A stretch of 64,000 nucleotides of DNA, from NCBI GenBank assembly GCA_020080175.1, contig JAGHQL010000099.1:3937-67936 (forward strand), in the 5' to 3' direction. Position numbers and translations under genes: made by a program. Source of the DNA: Glutinoglossum americanum (lineage: Eukaryota > Ascomycota > Geoglossomycetes > Geoglossales > Geoglossaceae). Each line of letters starts with the position of its first letter. Position 1 is the first letter of the stretch. Under the pieces are notes generated by a model that did not search any database, was not told the DNA's origin, and worked only from the letters and a program-made list of their open reading frames with translations. This document shows, piece by piece, positions 1 through 10,788 of the stretch.

Positions 1-330
1 ACCGCCTCGTGTCCGTTCGCGGCCGCCCACCGCAGCGCCGTCCATCCGTCCGCGTCCTCCGCATTGACATCAGCCCCCTTCTCGATCAGCAGCCACACCA
101 TCGCCTTGTGCCCTTTCATGGCCGCCAGCTGCAGCGCCGTCCATCCGTCCGCGTCCTCCGCGTTGACGTCAGCCCCCTTCTCGACCAGCAACCGCACCAC
201 CGCCTTATGCCCGTTTGCGGCCGCCAGCTGCAGCACCGTCCTTCCGTTCTCGTCCTTGACCGTGTTGGCGTCGGCCCCCTTCTCGACCAGCAGTCGCACT
301 ACTCCATCTAAGCCCCTCCTGGCCGCCCCT
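1..330 (-). repeat. Near-identical ankyrin repeat units
   Basis: Within the NACHT-ankyrin gene, successive 99-base units encode the pattern EKGADVNAEDADGWTALQLA. The two outermost repeats share EKGADVNAEDADGWTAL exactly and the next differs at only a few positions. Repeats further upstream in the protein (330-770) are much more diverged. The array is cut by the window edge. Confidence 0.85.
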
Positions 331-3300
331 TGCAGCGGAGCACCCCCCCATAGATTTTCCAGGTCAGAAACGGCCACCTTGAAACCGGCAGCTTTGCCAA
401 GTAGCACCATTAGTACCCCATCAAAGCCCCTTTCCGCGGCTTCAACCAGCGCCACTTTGCCCGGTTCAACCTGTAAATCAAGTGGCGGTTCATTCTGCAG
501 TAGCACGTGCATCGCGGCCATGTGTTCAGACCTAGCTGTTATTTGTAGGACCTTAGTCGTTGTATGTAGAGAGAGCCCATACTCTAGCAAGAGTCGCACC
601 AACACCTCATCGTTGTTGAGCGCTGCTTCGATAAGCAGCTTTCCATATCTGCCGCCTATACACCCTTGTTTTGCCAAAAGCTTGACCACGTTTGTGTGGC
701 CGCCGCTCAATGCACTAAGCACAATAGATCGGTCTTTCCCGGACTCCCAACGGCAATAGTCACGGAGGTTGGAACCTCTCGGTAGTGACAAGAGAAGCTT
801 CAAGAGAGGCACGTGTCCTGTACGAACTGCCCAGCGGAAAAGCGAGGTATATGGTAAATGGTCTGACATGCTATTATCGCCCCAGATCCTGACGTCAAAC
901 GCCATTGGCTTTTCCATAGCCAGGTACTTGAACGTCTTCCACATGGTTGTGTTGTCTTCTGAAAAGTCCGATGCATGACCTATCCAGTTCTCAATAGCGT
1001 AACTCAGGAAGAGGTATTTTCCCTGCAGGCCCGGCGGCGGTGGCTTTTTCAGCCTAGCGAACTTTGCAAGGTCGAAAGTCGGCGACTGCTGCCCGATGTT
1101 TCCTACACGCACATATTGATAAAGCTTGAATATGCTGGACGTGATATAGCTGAGTCCTAGCAGAATTGTTGTGCCGTTCAGAATCGCAGCTGGACCAGGT
1201 ACGTCAATAGTTGATACATTATTGTTAAGTCTTGACGTGGTAAGCTGCGTTTCGAAGTCCGAAAATGACAGATACACAATGCATATCTCCCCGGCTTCAA
1301 CATTGGCTTGCGAGAGCTGAAAGTGAAATTCGGGGATTGAGCATTCAGCGGGCGGCTCAAGTAAAAACTGTTGAACCGTATGGTGGGCAAGCCGGACCGT
1401 TTTGTCGTCTTCGTCAAAGACCACAAGGCTTCTACAGGCTTGAATCAAGCGTGTAGCGTCCGGGATTTTCTCCGTGTTCCACCATCGGTCGCCTGGTCCG
1501 AATGCAACAGCCTCTCCTAGTTCCGTTATGAGCAGTGGACGTTTAGCGCAAACGACCCACTTGAAAATTCGCTGAGCTAGAACCATATTCGGTTGGCTTC
1601 CCCATATCTTCCGTAGCACTCTTGCATAGGTTTCGGCCATACCCTTTGGTAGGTTTCGAAGAGTTTCTCTGATACCGAAATCGGACACAGCATCACAAAG
1701 GTCGGCAAGCTGAAATTGAACCCACAGGAACCTACTGTTTTTAGTCCCCTGAGCAAGTTCAGTCATGGCAATGAACTGGCCACTTACATCCCACCTGCAC
1801 CACCTATAAGTGCAGACATAATATCTGACTTCAGGGAAGGATCTCGGATCGTCAAGGCTCCGGATCCGATATTCGACTCTACCGTCTCTTCAATGAAGGC
1901 AGTGATGTCGGGGGAGTTCTTGTCTGCCGAAACCAGGAGATGAGGAAATCCTCTCAGCGATGTCGAGATAAGAGTCTCTTCGCGGCTTGTTATGACGACT
2001 TTAACTGCTGTGTGATTAGATTGAGCCAGTTGACTGATCATCGATAGGATCGTGGTTTGCTCGTCCTTTTCGCATTCGTCGAGGCCATCAATGCAGATAT
2101 AGACTTTCGAGAAGTGCTTGACAACTGCATAAAGGATGCTAACTAGTTCGTCGTCTGCTGCAGTTCTCGTACCAAGTCGATAAAACCTGTCAATCTTCTG
2201 TTCTAGATCGTCAGGTATAATAATATTCTCCAATAGCTGTCTGATTATCGTGCCGAGGATGTTTTGCGTCTCAAGCGATTTTGGATCTGAGAAATCACAG
2301 TAATAGTAGTTTATTGTCGCCTCGTGACTAGTGATATCTCTGTCGATTATTTCTTGACTAGTGAAGCGCTGAACGGTGACGTCTTTCCCTGTGATGCTCA
2401 TAGACAACGTATCTATGAGACTCGACCTAGATCAAATTTAATTAATCGCTCCCAGAGAAGACAGGGTAATATACGTACGCTAGGACCGTCTTTCCCGAGC
2501 CCGCTAGGAGAGTTGTGACATAAGCCTCGCACCACACGATTGCTCAACAGGAGGAGCGTAGGGGCACCTACGTATCCCGTAGCACCAGAGACAAGCTGAG
2601 CGGTCTCCTGTCATCCACTTCTTGAATTCGTCGGTTTGTGTTAGCCAGGAGCCGGTCCCGGGGTGACGTCTTTTGCGCTCCTTTATATGCTTGTCGACAT
2701 ATCTAAGAGATGATAGCTGAGACAACAGCAGATCCCTCTTTGCGGCTACTAATACGTCAATAATACTACACTCGCTCCTAAGGTATTTGAAAGCGTACTC
2801 TTTCTCCGTCTCTCATTTTCTGCTCTGTCAGCTTGTACCAGTGCTCTTTCAGTTGAGGCTTCTATCAAGTTCGATATACCAGCTTCCTTCTCTACATTCT
2901 TTATGTGATTGCGAAATCTGTTCAAAGTCTCCTCAAACTCTCCATTGAAATCCTTCCATAACGATTTCAACGTGAAGTGCACTGCCAGGATGCTTAGCCA
3001 GTTCAAATTTCTGAGCAGAAAGGCAATACCTTACCAGTCGTCGATCTCTTCAGCTTCCGAAATATTGCCTTTGCATCCATACAGAAATATATGATGTCTA
3101 GGTACGCCACCGATATAGCTTGCAGCAGCCGCCCATGACTAGGAAAAAGAGAGTAGTAGACTTGGCACCTCGGAAGAACGTCCCCGATCCTTGTGAACAT
3201 GTCGATGAGCTTCTTGAAGTACTTTTCGAATGTTTTAGCAATCTAATATCGGGTATCAGCATACGGTCGCCAGAATAGCCGACGTGTGTGGGTAGACGGT

Positions 3301-3613
3301 GAAGATTAGACTCAACATGTAAAAGGACCCTAATACTACCCCACAAAGGAGCCATGGCGAGAGAATAGGTATTAGAATATACGTCGAGTGCTGAGCCATA
3401 CTGGTCTATCGCGGAGACGAAGGGCTCTAGCCTTTGAGAGATAGCTCGGGATATACTCTTCTCCTCATGGTCTTTCTGTGCTGCGCTGGCGCTGCAGAAG
3501 ATATTCTCTAGAGAGGCGGTTGCGAATGTCTTCTTTTCCTCTTCATTCAGGTCTTCCATGTAACGGTTACGCGCGAACTGCCATGGGTCTGCAGGAGCGG
3601 AATTACAGGCCAT
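1..3613 (-). CDS. NACHT-ankyrin STAND (NLR-like) receptor, partial at left edge
   Basis: Signal-sensing NTPase of the fungal NLR-like class, probably cytosolic. Seven exons join in frame: 3613-3317, 3242-3035, 2981-2799, 2748-2572, 2503-2479, 2426-1788 and 1731 to the edge, giving at least 1086 residues with no stop. Residues 1-290 form the helical N-terminal domain typical of these proteins. The Walker A loop GIPGSGKTVLA (about residue 290) is split by two introns, so one 25-base exon carries GSGKT. Walker B is VYICIDGLDE near residue 405, followed by the sensor-like VVITSREE. FLWVQFQL opens the post-NACHT helical region. Ankyrin repeats occupy the last 250 residues and continue off the window; the outermost are almost identical to each other (see findings). 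The start is the ATG at 3613. Very sure of the family; the ligand is unknown. Confidence 0.93.
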
Positions 3614-6600
3614 GTCTTAATAACAAACATCTCACAGGACTAGGATCCAGGGCAGGATCCCCAGTGAGGTGAATAAGAAATTGGTGAGAGTGTGAGCTTC
3701 TGTGACGCAGTGAGATCGATCAGTGAAGTTGAAGTGAAGCAGAGCCGAATAAGACTGGCGGCCTCCAGCCTTGGATCCATGCTCGACACACCAAAATTTA
3801 CCCCACAACCGGCAAAGCGTAGTACATGTACTCAGTCGCAAGGCTATTTCAAGCGAAACTTTGGTAGGTTCGCTTCGCAAGCGTATCAAGACTTCTCTTA
3901 ACCACATAATAACCCCCACCCTCGAAGACTATAGTAGAAAGAAGAACGATACCTTATTGGCTATATCAGAATAGAGTTATGAGTTGCGACTATTTAGAAT
4001 ACAGGAGGGGATTTGAATAAACCGAATGTTGACTGGCAGAATCGCCAGAAGGTCCATTACCACCCAATGTCGGCACTAATACCAACATCCCACACCTTCC
4101 TCTTCTTCTCTGACTCCCATCCCAAGGCAGGATAGATGGCGGAACAGGAATTGCTCATGTTCACCGAACAGCACTTAGCTGATTCTCCCAGGGTAGGTGG
4201 GTTGTGTTGGAAGAGGCGTTTTCTTGAGGCTCCGTTCGCATGGCATGTTTCGATTTTGCTTTCGCAGTATGGCCGTTGAAGAAACGATCTGCTCCGTTGA
4301 TATCGTCGGACACCTCACCATGATAGGGATCAGGATCCTCCCTCGAGTCCGTGTGGTATAGTTTGGTGTAATTTTGCTATGGTTTAAGTTGGTTCCGTCT
4401 CGCAGCGGCCTGAAGCGCTAGCTAGGCCATGGCCATATCGACACCTAGGCGAGCCTACCATCCTTTAACCGGTTGGTAGCTGAGGATTTCATGGGCGTCT
4501 TGGCTCTCGTGCTCGTCGTATGCGCCGACGCAAATCGCCGAATACACCGCGATAAAACGTATTGGCGAAATCTAGTACTTCTCGAGGTCCTCAGGCCGTA
4601 TATCATTCCGTATGTGTTTACCGAATACGGCTGGCAAGGGCGCTTGCCGCGACGATCCACTCTGGGAATTATTTCTTTCTGCGGATTTGAGAGGTAAAGT
4701 GGGATGAAGCGATGGTCGACTGTTGGAACCGGACCGCCGCAGTGGTGGGGTCCATTGTTTCCGCTGAATCTATCAAATGAAACATGGTTTTAGGTGGAGA
4801 CCCTGGATGTAAGAGAAAAGGCCAGCTCTTTGTTGGAGTCGAGTTGACATTATCCGGTATGGTGAAGTACCAGAAGTTGGCCGACGGGGGAACGCTGATA
4901 CGTCCATCGCGTCTTCCCCCTCGATGGGCCTAGGACCGTCGCAGTGACAAGAGTCATTGCCCCTCTGGGTTTCCCAACCTGATAACCCACAAGTTCCCCT
5001 CTCTCAGCCTTTCACCTTTCGGTCTTCTCCTCCCTCTCCACCTTCTCTAGTTGATCGGCCACGGCATCAAAGATTTCCCGGATGCCCTACCTGTACCAAT
5101 CGGCATCCTTCTGCATGTCGGTTTCTCCATGAAGTTCCGTCATGACGTAAGTAAAAAAGAGGCTCCCAGCCAGTTCGTTGGGTGGATACCCCCTGTGGCC
5201 TTCATGCTGTCGAGGACTTCGCCCAGTCTCGATACTAGGTAATCCGGCTGATATTCTGGCAACCCGGCCGTGCCGGAGATCTGCCCCGAAGTAGCCGCCC
5301 AAGGTGTAACTGGCGGCGGATGGGTGGCAGGCGACGTAACCACATCTCAACAAGATGAGCCGTTGCTCCCGCCATCGCCGTCTTCTTTCTTCTTTTGCTC
5401 CCTCACTTCTTCATCCCCCCTTGTTTCTTCTCCTCTGCTCCCTCGTACGTACAATCACCGAGCGTCAACTATGTCCCTCACTCCCACCCTTCCTGGGTTT
5501 TCTCTCCCCCATCCCCTCCTCGGTGAAATTTCCGCGCATGAAGCTATGCTATGGTTTTAGGTACCGGGAGGGAAGTGAAGCGGGGCATGTCTGCTCTAAG
5601 GTTCAAGGTCTTGAGAGATTTAAAGGGGCCGGCCCCTAGATGTTAGTCTGTCTTGGTTGGATGACAGAGGTCACTTTCCCGGAGAGGCGGATCATCTAGT
5701 TCCTGTATTTGACGAGGAAATGCTAGGAATTGAGCTCTCCCTGGCCAACTGGTTTAGTCTAGCTCCCGTATGAAGACTATGCCCCCGCTAAGCGGAAATT
5801 GCATATTGGGTAACCCTGAGGATTGAAGGCTTACTCTTTCATGCACCCTCCTCCCTCGAAGATCTCTGCGTCCCCTCGTCCGTACCCCCAAGCACGTAAC
5901 CGACGCTGCCTATAACATGTGGCGTATCTCAATGGAACCAAATGGGCTACCATTCAGAGCCGCAAGCCGCAGCCCAATATTTCCCCTCCCTCCTCAACTC
6001 CCTACGGAGGGGTTTGTTGCCTTCTGTTTCCCTGATATGCAAGGCCCACGGGCGATGGAGGGATACTGTCAAGACGCCTAGGCCATAGCAGACGAAGCCC
6101 CACCAGTGGCTCCGTCTTAGGCCCTAGCTTCGGCACGGGCAACTTGCCCTCTTCTGGGCCTGGCGCTAACAGAATAGGTACCCCAAGAACTTGTGCCCTT
6201 ACTTCCCACTTAACTCCCTGAGGAACACATCACGGCCTAAGTATCCTCGAGGCTTCCCCGCACGTAAACAATTCACGCAATATTCAATTGCGCCCGTGAA
6301 TCGGGTGGAGGTCCTATACCGAGCGGAAGACACGAGATTAGATAGGTATCCCAATACAAAATATTTGAAACCCTATACAAATCACCAAGCAAGAGGGGGA
6401 GCAAAAGAAAAAGGTCTTACATCTCACCCGCCCCAGGGGGTGATCCTCTAGTCGCGGAGGGTCGCTGCGCATGAAGCCCACCACGGCCATGTTCGTGGTC
6501 AGGAGACGCCCAGAGCACCTAAGGTGTGCCCAGAGTGTCGGCACAATCCCACACGCTCCCTAACCCGTTCTCTTCCAAACACCATAACATTAGCACATGT

Positions 6601-6730
6601 CCTATATATTGATAACAATAAGAATAGAAGTCGTGAATAGGGTACTCACATTTACAGCCGCGGGAGCGCCGACGGACGTGAGGCAAAGGTAGGATTGGGT
6701 GACGGTGGCCACCGTCACCTTCATCCTCTA
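3614..6730. other. Gene-poor spacer, no supported gene
   Basis: This lies upstream of the NACHT-ankyrin gene. Short open frames occur on both strands, but none has family motifs, consistent splice sites or a plausible start. The first few hundred bases should hold the promoter of the NACHT gene. A coding-like relic near 5000-5343 is listed separately. Confidence 0.6.
5000..5343 (-). pseudogene. Coding-like relic of unknown family
   Basis: On the minus strand, stretches with normal protein composition lie close together in different frames; one reads LPEYQPDYLVSRLGEVLDSM and a later one is a charged helix-like segment. The pattern suggests an eroded gene or element. I do not recognise the family, and chance cannot be excluded. 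Confidence 0.3.
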
Positions 6731-6736
6731 GCAGTC

Positions 6737-7010
6737 TTAAGCTGCAGCAAGCATCTCCCTCCTTCCCTTCTTGGATGAGGAGCTCCCGCCTCTCGCTTGA
6801 GGATAGCGAGAGTTCGGGACGAACTGCTTAGATGCTTGCCGCAGCACCATCCTCCTCTCCCTTTTAAATGGAGAGCTGCTGCCTCTCACCCAAAGTATCC
6901 GGATAAGCTATTCAGATGCTCGCCACAGCAAGCACCAATCTCTCCTCCATTTTGGAGGAGGAACTCCCGTCCCTCCGTCTAAGAGAAACGGCGGAACTGG
7001 TTTGGGGTTC
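6737..7010. repeat. Degenerate tandem repeat with hairpins, period about 85 bp
   Basis: Three diverged units recur, anchored by gatgcttgccgcagcac near 6831 and gatgctcgccacagcaag near 6916, with an earlier copy from about 6741. Each contains a short self-complementary core (for example ctcctccattttggaggagg) followed by a ctcccgcctct-like tract. There is no coding signal across units. Confidence 0.55.
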
Positions 7011-8533
7011 CATAGCAGTTACCACAGTTCAGGCTCGGCCTGATAGCCAGAAGAACTATCCCGATGCTTACCGCTCAGCCATGAACGTAGGTGTAAGAAG
7101 GAAAGAGGAAAAAGGACGAACGAAGAATCGCAGGTTTATATACCCGTTAGGGCGTCGTCACAAGTGAATGCTCAAACAGCCCCGGTGAATGCCCAGATAG
7201 ACCCAGTGAATTAACACGACAACCACATGACAAGAAACCAAAGAGACATCTTAGTACCTCACTCTTTTGGAGACGTGCTGTGCCATGCGAAACTTAATCA
7301 GCCACAAAAGACACGCTTCGAGATACCCCCAAGACCAATCGATAAAGGCACGAATGGGAACAGAAAAGCGCCACAACCACCCCCAAAGCACAGACAAAAC
7401 CCACAGACCCCAAAACCCAGACGTTGACATAAAAGAGCCCTCAAACCCCTACAAAATCCTACCCCCCCACACCGCCCAGCGCTCAAACCCCTTACAAACC
7501 AACCCACCCCAGTCCCAGTCCCACCACCACAAGCCAGCCAGCCCAACCACCAACCCAACCCAAGGCAAAAAAAAAAAAACCCCCCATCCCCCGACTCTAG
7601 GTAGCCGGGCGCACAAACCAACGCACGAAGCAAGTCAGCCTGAACCCTGAAGCCTGCGATATAGCCAAGCTCTTTTTCCCCCTGCAGGAGACATCAGCAA
7701 GGCAGGGACAGCCCATGGTTGGGGGGGAAATGACATTCCCGGGGGGGGTTTGTTGGGGGGCGGGCTCACGTAAGCGGACTGGGGGGTGTGGCATCACGTG
7801 ATTTAACGGGATCGAATGGGGTGGGGATTACAAGCGGTGTTGATGTTCCGTCGTGCGCGCCCGATCGAGTGTTGTGATTGCGATGGTGTCTAGGGTCTGG
7901 GGTGTGGAGCCCTAAGCGTTAAATCTCAGGCGGAAAAAACTTCATCGCTCGCAGCACCCTTGGTATCAAGGGGAGGAAATCTATTATTTATTATTCTATC
8001 TACCATTTATACTACCGAAACACAAGGGAGTGAATCCCCTTTGATCATAGTACACATTGAAAGATGAAGAAAAAAAAAGAATCCTATGTTGGGGATTCCG
8101 GACGACAACTCACCCTCACCGCCTTGTCCGTCCATCGAGAAGAGAAAAAGAAAAGAAAAGACGAAAAAAATTCTCCCCATTGTTTTTGTTTTCATCAGAA
8201 ATTAAACCCACCCCCCGAACACGATCCAGTTACTCCAGTCCCCCCCGAAGAACCGGAATGAAGAGAGGAAGAAAAAGATTACAAACGTGCCTTCACAACA
8301 TGGAGAAATCTTTTCTTTCCCGCAAAGAGACATACAACTCTCCACCTTAGAAACACGTAAAAAAAAAACACATCAGAACGACAATAGTAGGACATCATCA
8401 AGTCAAAGGAGACATGTCCCTGAAACCGCGAAGGGTTTTCCGCGTGTGGCACCCGGGTGTGGTGATACAGCAATTTCATAACAACACCTTTAAACAACCC
8501 AGCCGAAGCCGTGATTGTTGGTACGTGAACCGT
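7011..8533. other. Low-complexity spacer downstream of the MFS gene
   Basis: This is C- and A-rich sequence (7370-7590) with poly-A and poly-G runs (7567-7578, 7720-7760). A short direct repeat containing gtgaatgc lies at 7164-7210. Open frames here are compositional artefacts rich in Pro, His and Lys. The 3' untranslated region of the MFS gene probably occupies the right end. Confidence 0.6.
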
Positions 8534-10788
8534 TCATAACACCGTGGTATCATGCTGGGTGTCTCTGATGGTGCCAGCGTCGGAGAAGGATTCTTCTTTG
8601 CGCGGGCCGAGGAACAGGAATCCCTGGATGGCTGAGAAGGCGCAGAGGAGAGCTTTGCGTGGCGGTTAACATTCAGATTTGAAGTAAGGAGGGTTTTCCT
8701 GGGAGAGGGTTACCTAGCGCGAGGTTCATGTTCCCATACCCCAGTTTATCTTTCAAGTAACCAGAGATCTCAGGCCCGATGAAGGTTCCCACTGTGTATA
8801 TCATACTGGACACGGAATAGAGTCTGGAATAGGCGCCACCGGGGCCAAAGATCCCGGGCTGACTCGCTTCGAGCTCGTCGATAACCACTAAGGAGCGCGG
8901 TAAGAAATAGTTCAGTAATGTGCTATACTAGATGAAATTGCGAGCCGGATGTTAGAGGGTTGTGACTAGGGAGAAGCTTACAGGTACATTCCACCGAACC
9001 AGCTCCAGTGACTAGCTCTATGACAATACCGATCCAGATCATCACCCAGATATACAATGTCTTACCAGCTTCGAGGGAAAGCCATGGGAACAGTGGGTTT
9101 GCAGGCATACCAAGAGCGAAGATGAGAGGAGCCAATAGAACAAACCCAATGCTGGTCGGATACCGAACACCAACTCTGCAAATTATTTCTTTGGTCAGCG
9201 TTCATCACTCATGCTGTTTTTATAAAAATGAAAAACAAAGGAGCGCAAACCTGTCTCTCAGCCACCCAGCCAACGGCCCAAAGATGATTCCAGGGGCTTG
9301 CAATGCGAGAAACATCGCTCCAGAACCAGAGCTACCCCAGCCGAACGCCTCCTGGACGTGGAGAGGGAGAGTTGCATCGAATGACGAGACCAAGATGGAG
9401 TAGGTTAGGATCGAGAAGAGAGACGCTATGATTCGCCGTTGTGTGGAAAGGAAAAGGTAGAATTGAAGAGTCGTCAACTCGGTGCATGAAGGCTCGGCTC
9501 TCTTATCTGGCTTACCGTGTGCGATAAGAGGGCTTATCTCATTGAATCCTTCATCCGTAGGGGATGTCGCAGGAGAGACCGGAGGGGTGTAGTGAGGATT
9601 TGGCTCATACGTAACTACTACTTCCTCCATGACGGTAAGCCCGGGAAATTTAAACGTGGCCGAAGAGACCAAATCAGGCTCATTGGGGAAATCGCCGGAT
9701 ATGGGGGACGATGCGGGGCTATTTTGTCCAGACGTGCATATGGTCTTAGTCCCGAAACAAGTTCCATCGTCACAGCAGGAATCGGTGGTGTCTTGCGGAT
9801 GGGCGGCATTCCACGTCTCGGCAGACTTCCGTGAAGACCTGTTCTTGGAAGCATCCACCATGAGAATCCGCATCACGATGTCGACCAAGAGCTTTAAGTG
9901 CGACGAAGCGCCACCGGTCAGTCTCAAGAAAGCTTACGGGGCATTTAAGAAGACTTACCACCGCCATTGGAACACACCAAGTGGGGTAGTAGCCGATGGT
10001 CTCCAGCAACAGCCCACCAGTCATTGGCCCGGTGAAATTCGCAGAATTCATAAAGACGGTCACTATTCCGAGAGTCTTGCCCATATTGGCGGCACCCACA
10101 GTGTCCGCGAGCATAGCAAACCCAACAATCCAGACTACAACGCCTGAGAGGCCTTGAATGAGTCGTGCAAGATAAAGCAGCCCAACTAGCGACGGTATTA
10201 GTTACCCAGGCACAAGATCAGCTAACTTTGAACAACAGGGGGGGTCTCACTATTAGTTGACAAGGCAAACAATACTGTGCCTCCCAGCCCTGAAAACAGA
10301 GCTACGAGAAACATGGTCTTTCTTCTCTCCGTCCTATCTGCAATAATTCCAATAACAGGACTGAATATGACCTGAGAGAACGCGTACAACCCAAGCATGT
10401 TGGATGTAATGGCTTGAACCCTACTGTGGGCAAGCTTGGCCCTCTGCTCAAGCATATACGGAAGAATTGGAACTACAAATCCATAGAGAAAGAGGTCTAG
10501 GCGCGCAGGACAGGAAGCGCGTTAGACGTGTTAGTGGGAAGGCTTAAAAAACGTGGGGCCGAAGACAGGGAGAGACGGATACGTGCATGCACGCGAAAAA
10601 CAAGGATGAGAAGGAGGGGGGTTTGCTTCCATCCAAGAGAGACCACGCATGCATCTGGGGGATAAAGGAGAGAAAAGACTTGACGTACCGGCAAAGAGTC
10701 CAACGGTGATGCAGCTCACGACAAAGAACGTGGATGATCTCCACGATCCGCGGCCCATCTTGCCAAAGCTATCCATACTCGCCGGCAT
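8534..10788 (-). CDS. MFS drug:proton antiporter-like transporter (VMAT/SLC18-like)
   Basis: Membrane transporter of the major facilitator superfamily, DHA1-like group. Seven exons close exactly: 10788-10689, 10496-10251, 10185-9959, 9891-9251, 9175-8982, 8887-8714 and 8652-8534, giving 566 residues. Motif A appears as GIIADRTERRK in the loop between helices 2 and 3. The antiporter-type motif C appears as GPMTGGLLLETIG in helix 5. A hydrophilic central loop of about 100 residues separates the two six-helix halves, as in fungal relatives of vesicular amine transporters. The start MPASMDSFGK precedes the first helix; the stop follows a short cytosolic tail. The substrate cannot be read from sequence; a drug, amine or secondary metabolite is possible. 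No biosynthetic cluster lies alongside. Confidence 0.92.

Noticed and set aside
64-759. Plus-strand open frame of 231 codons
   Set aside because: It is the antisense shadow of the ankyrin region; the minus strand carries the real repeats.
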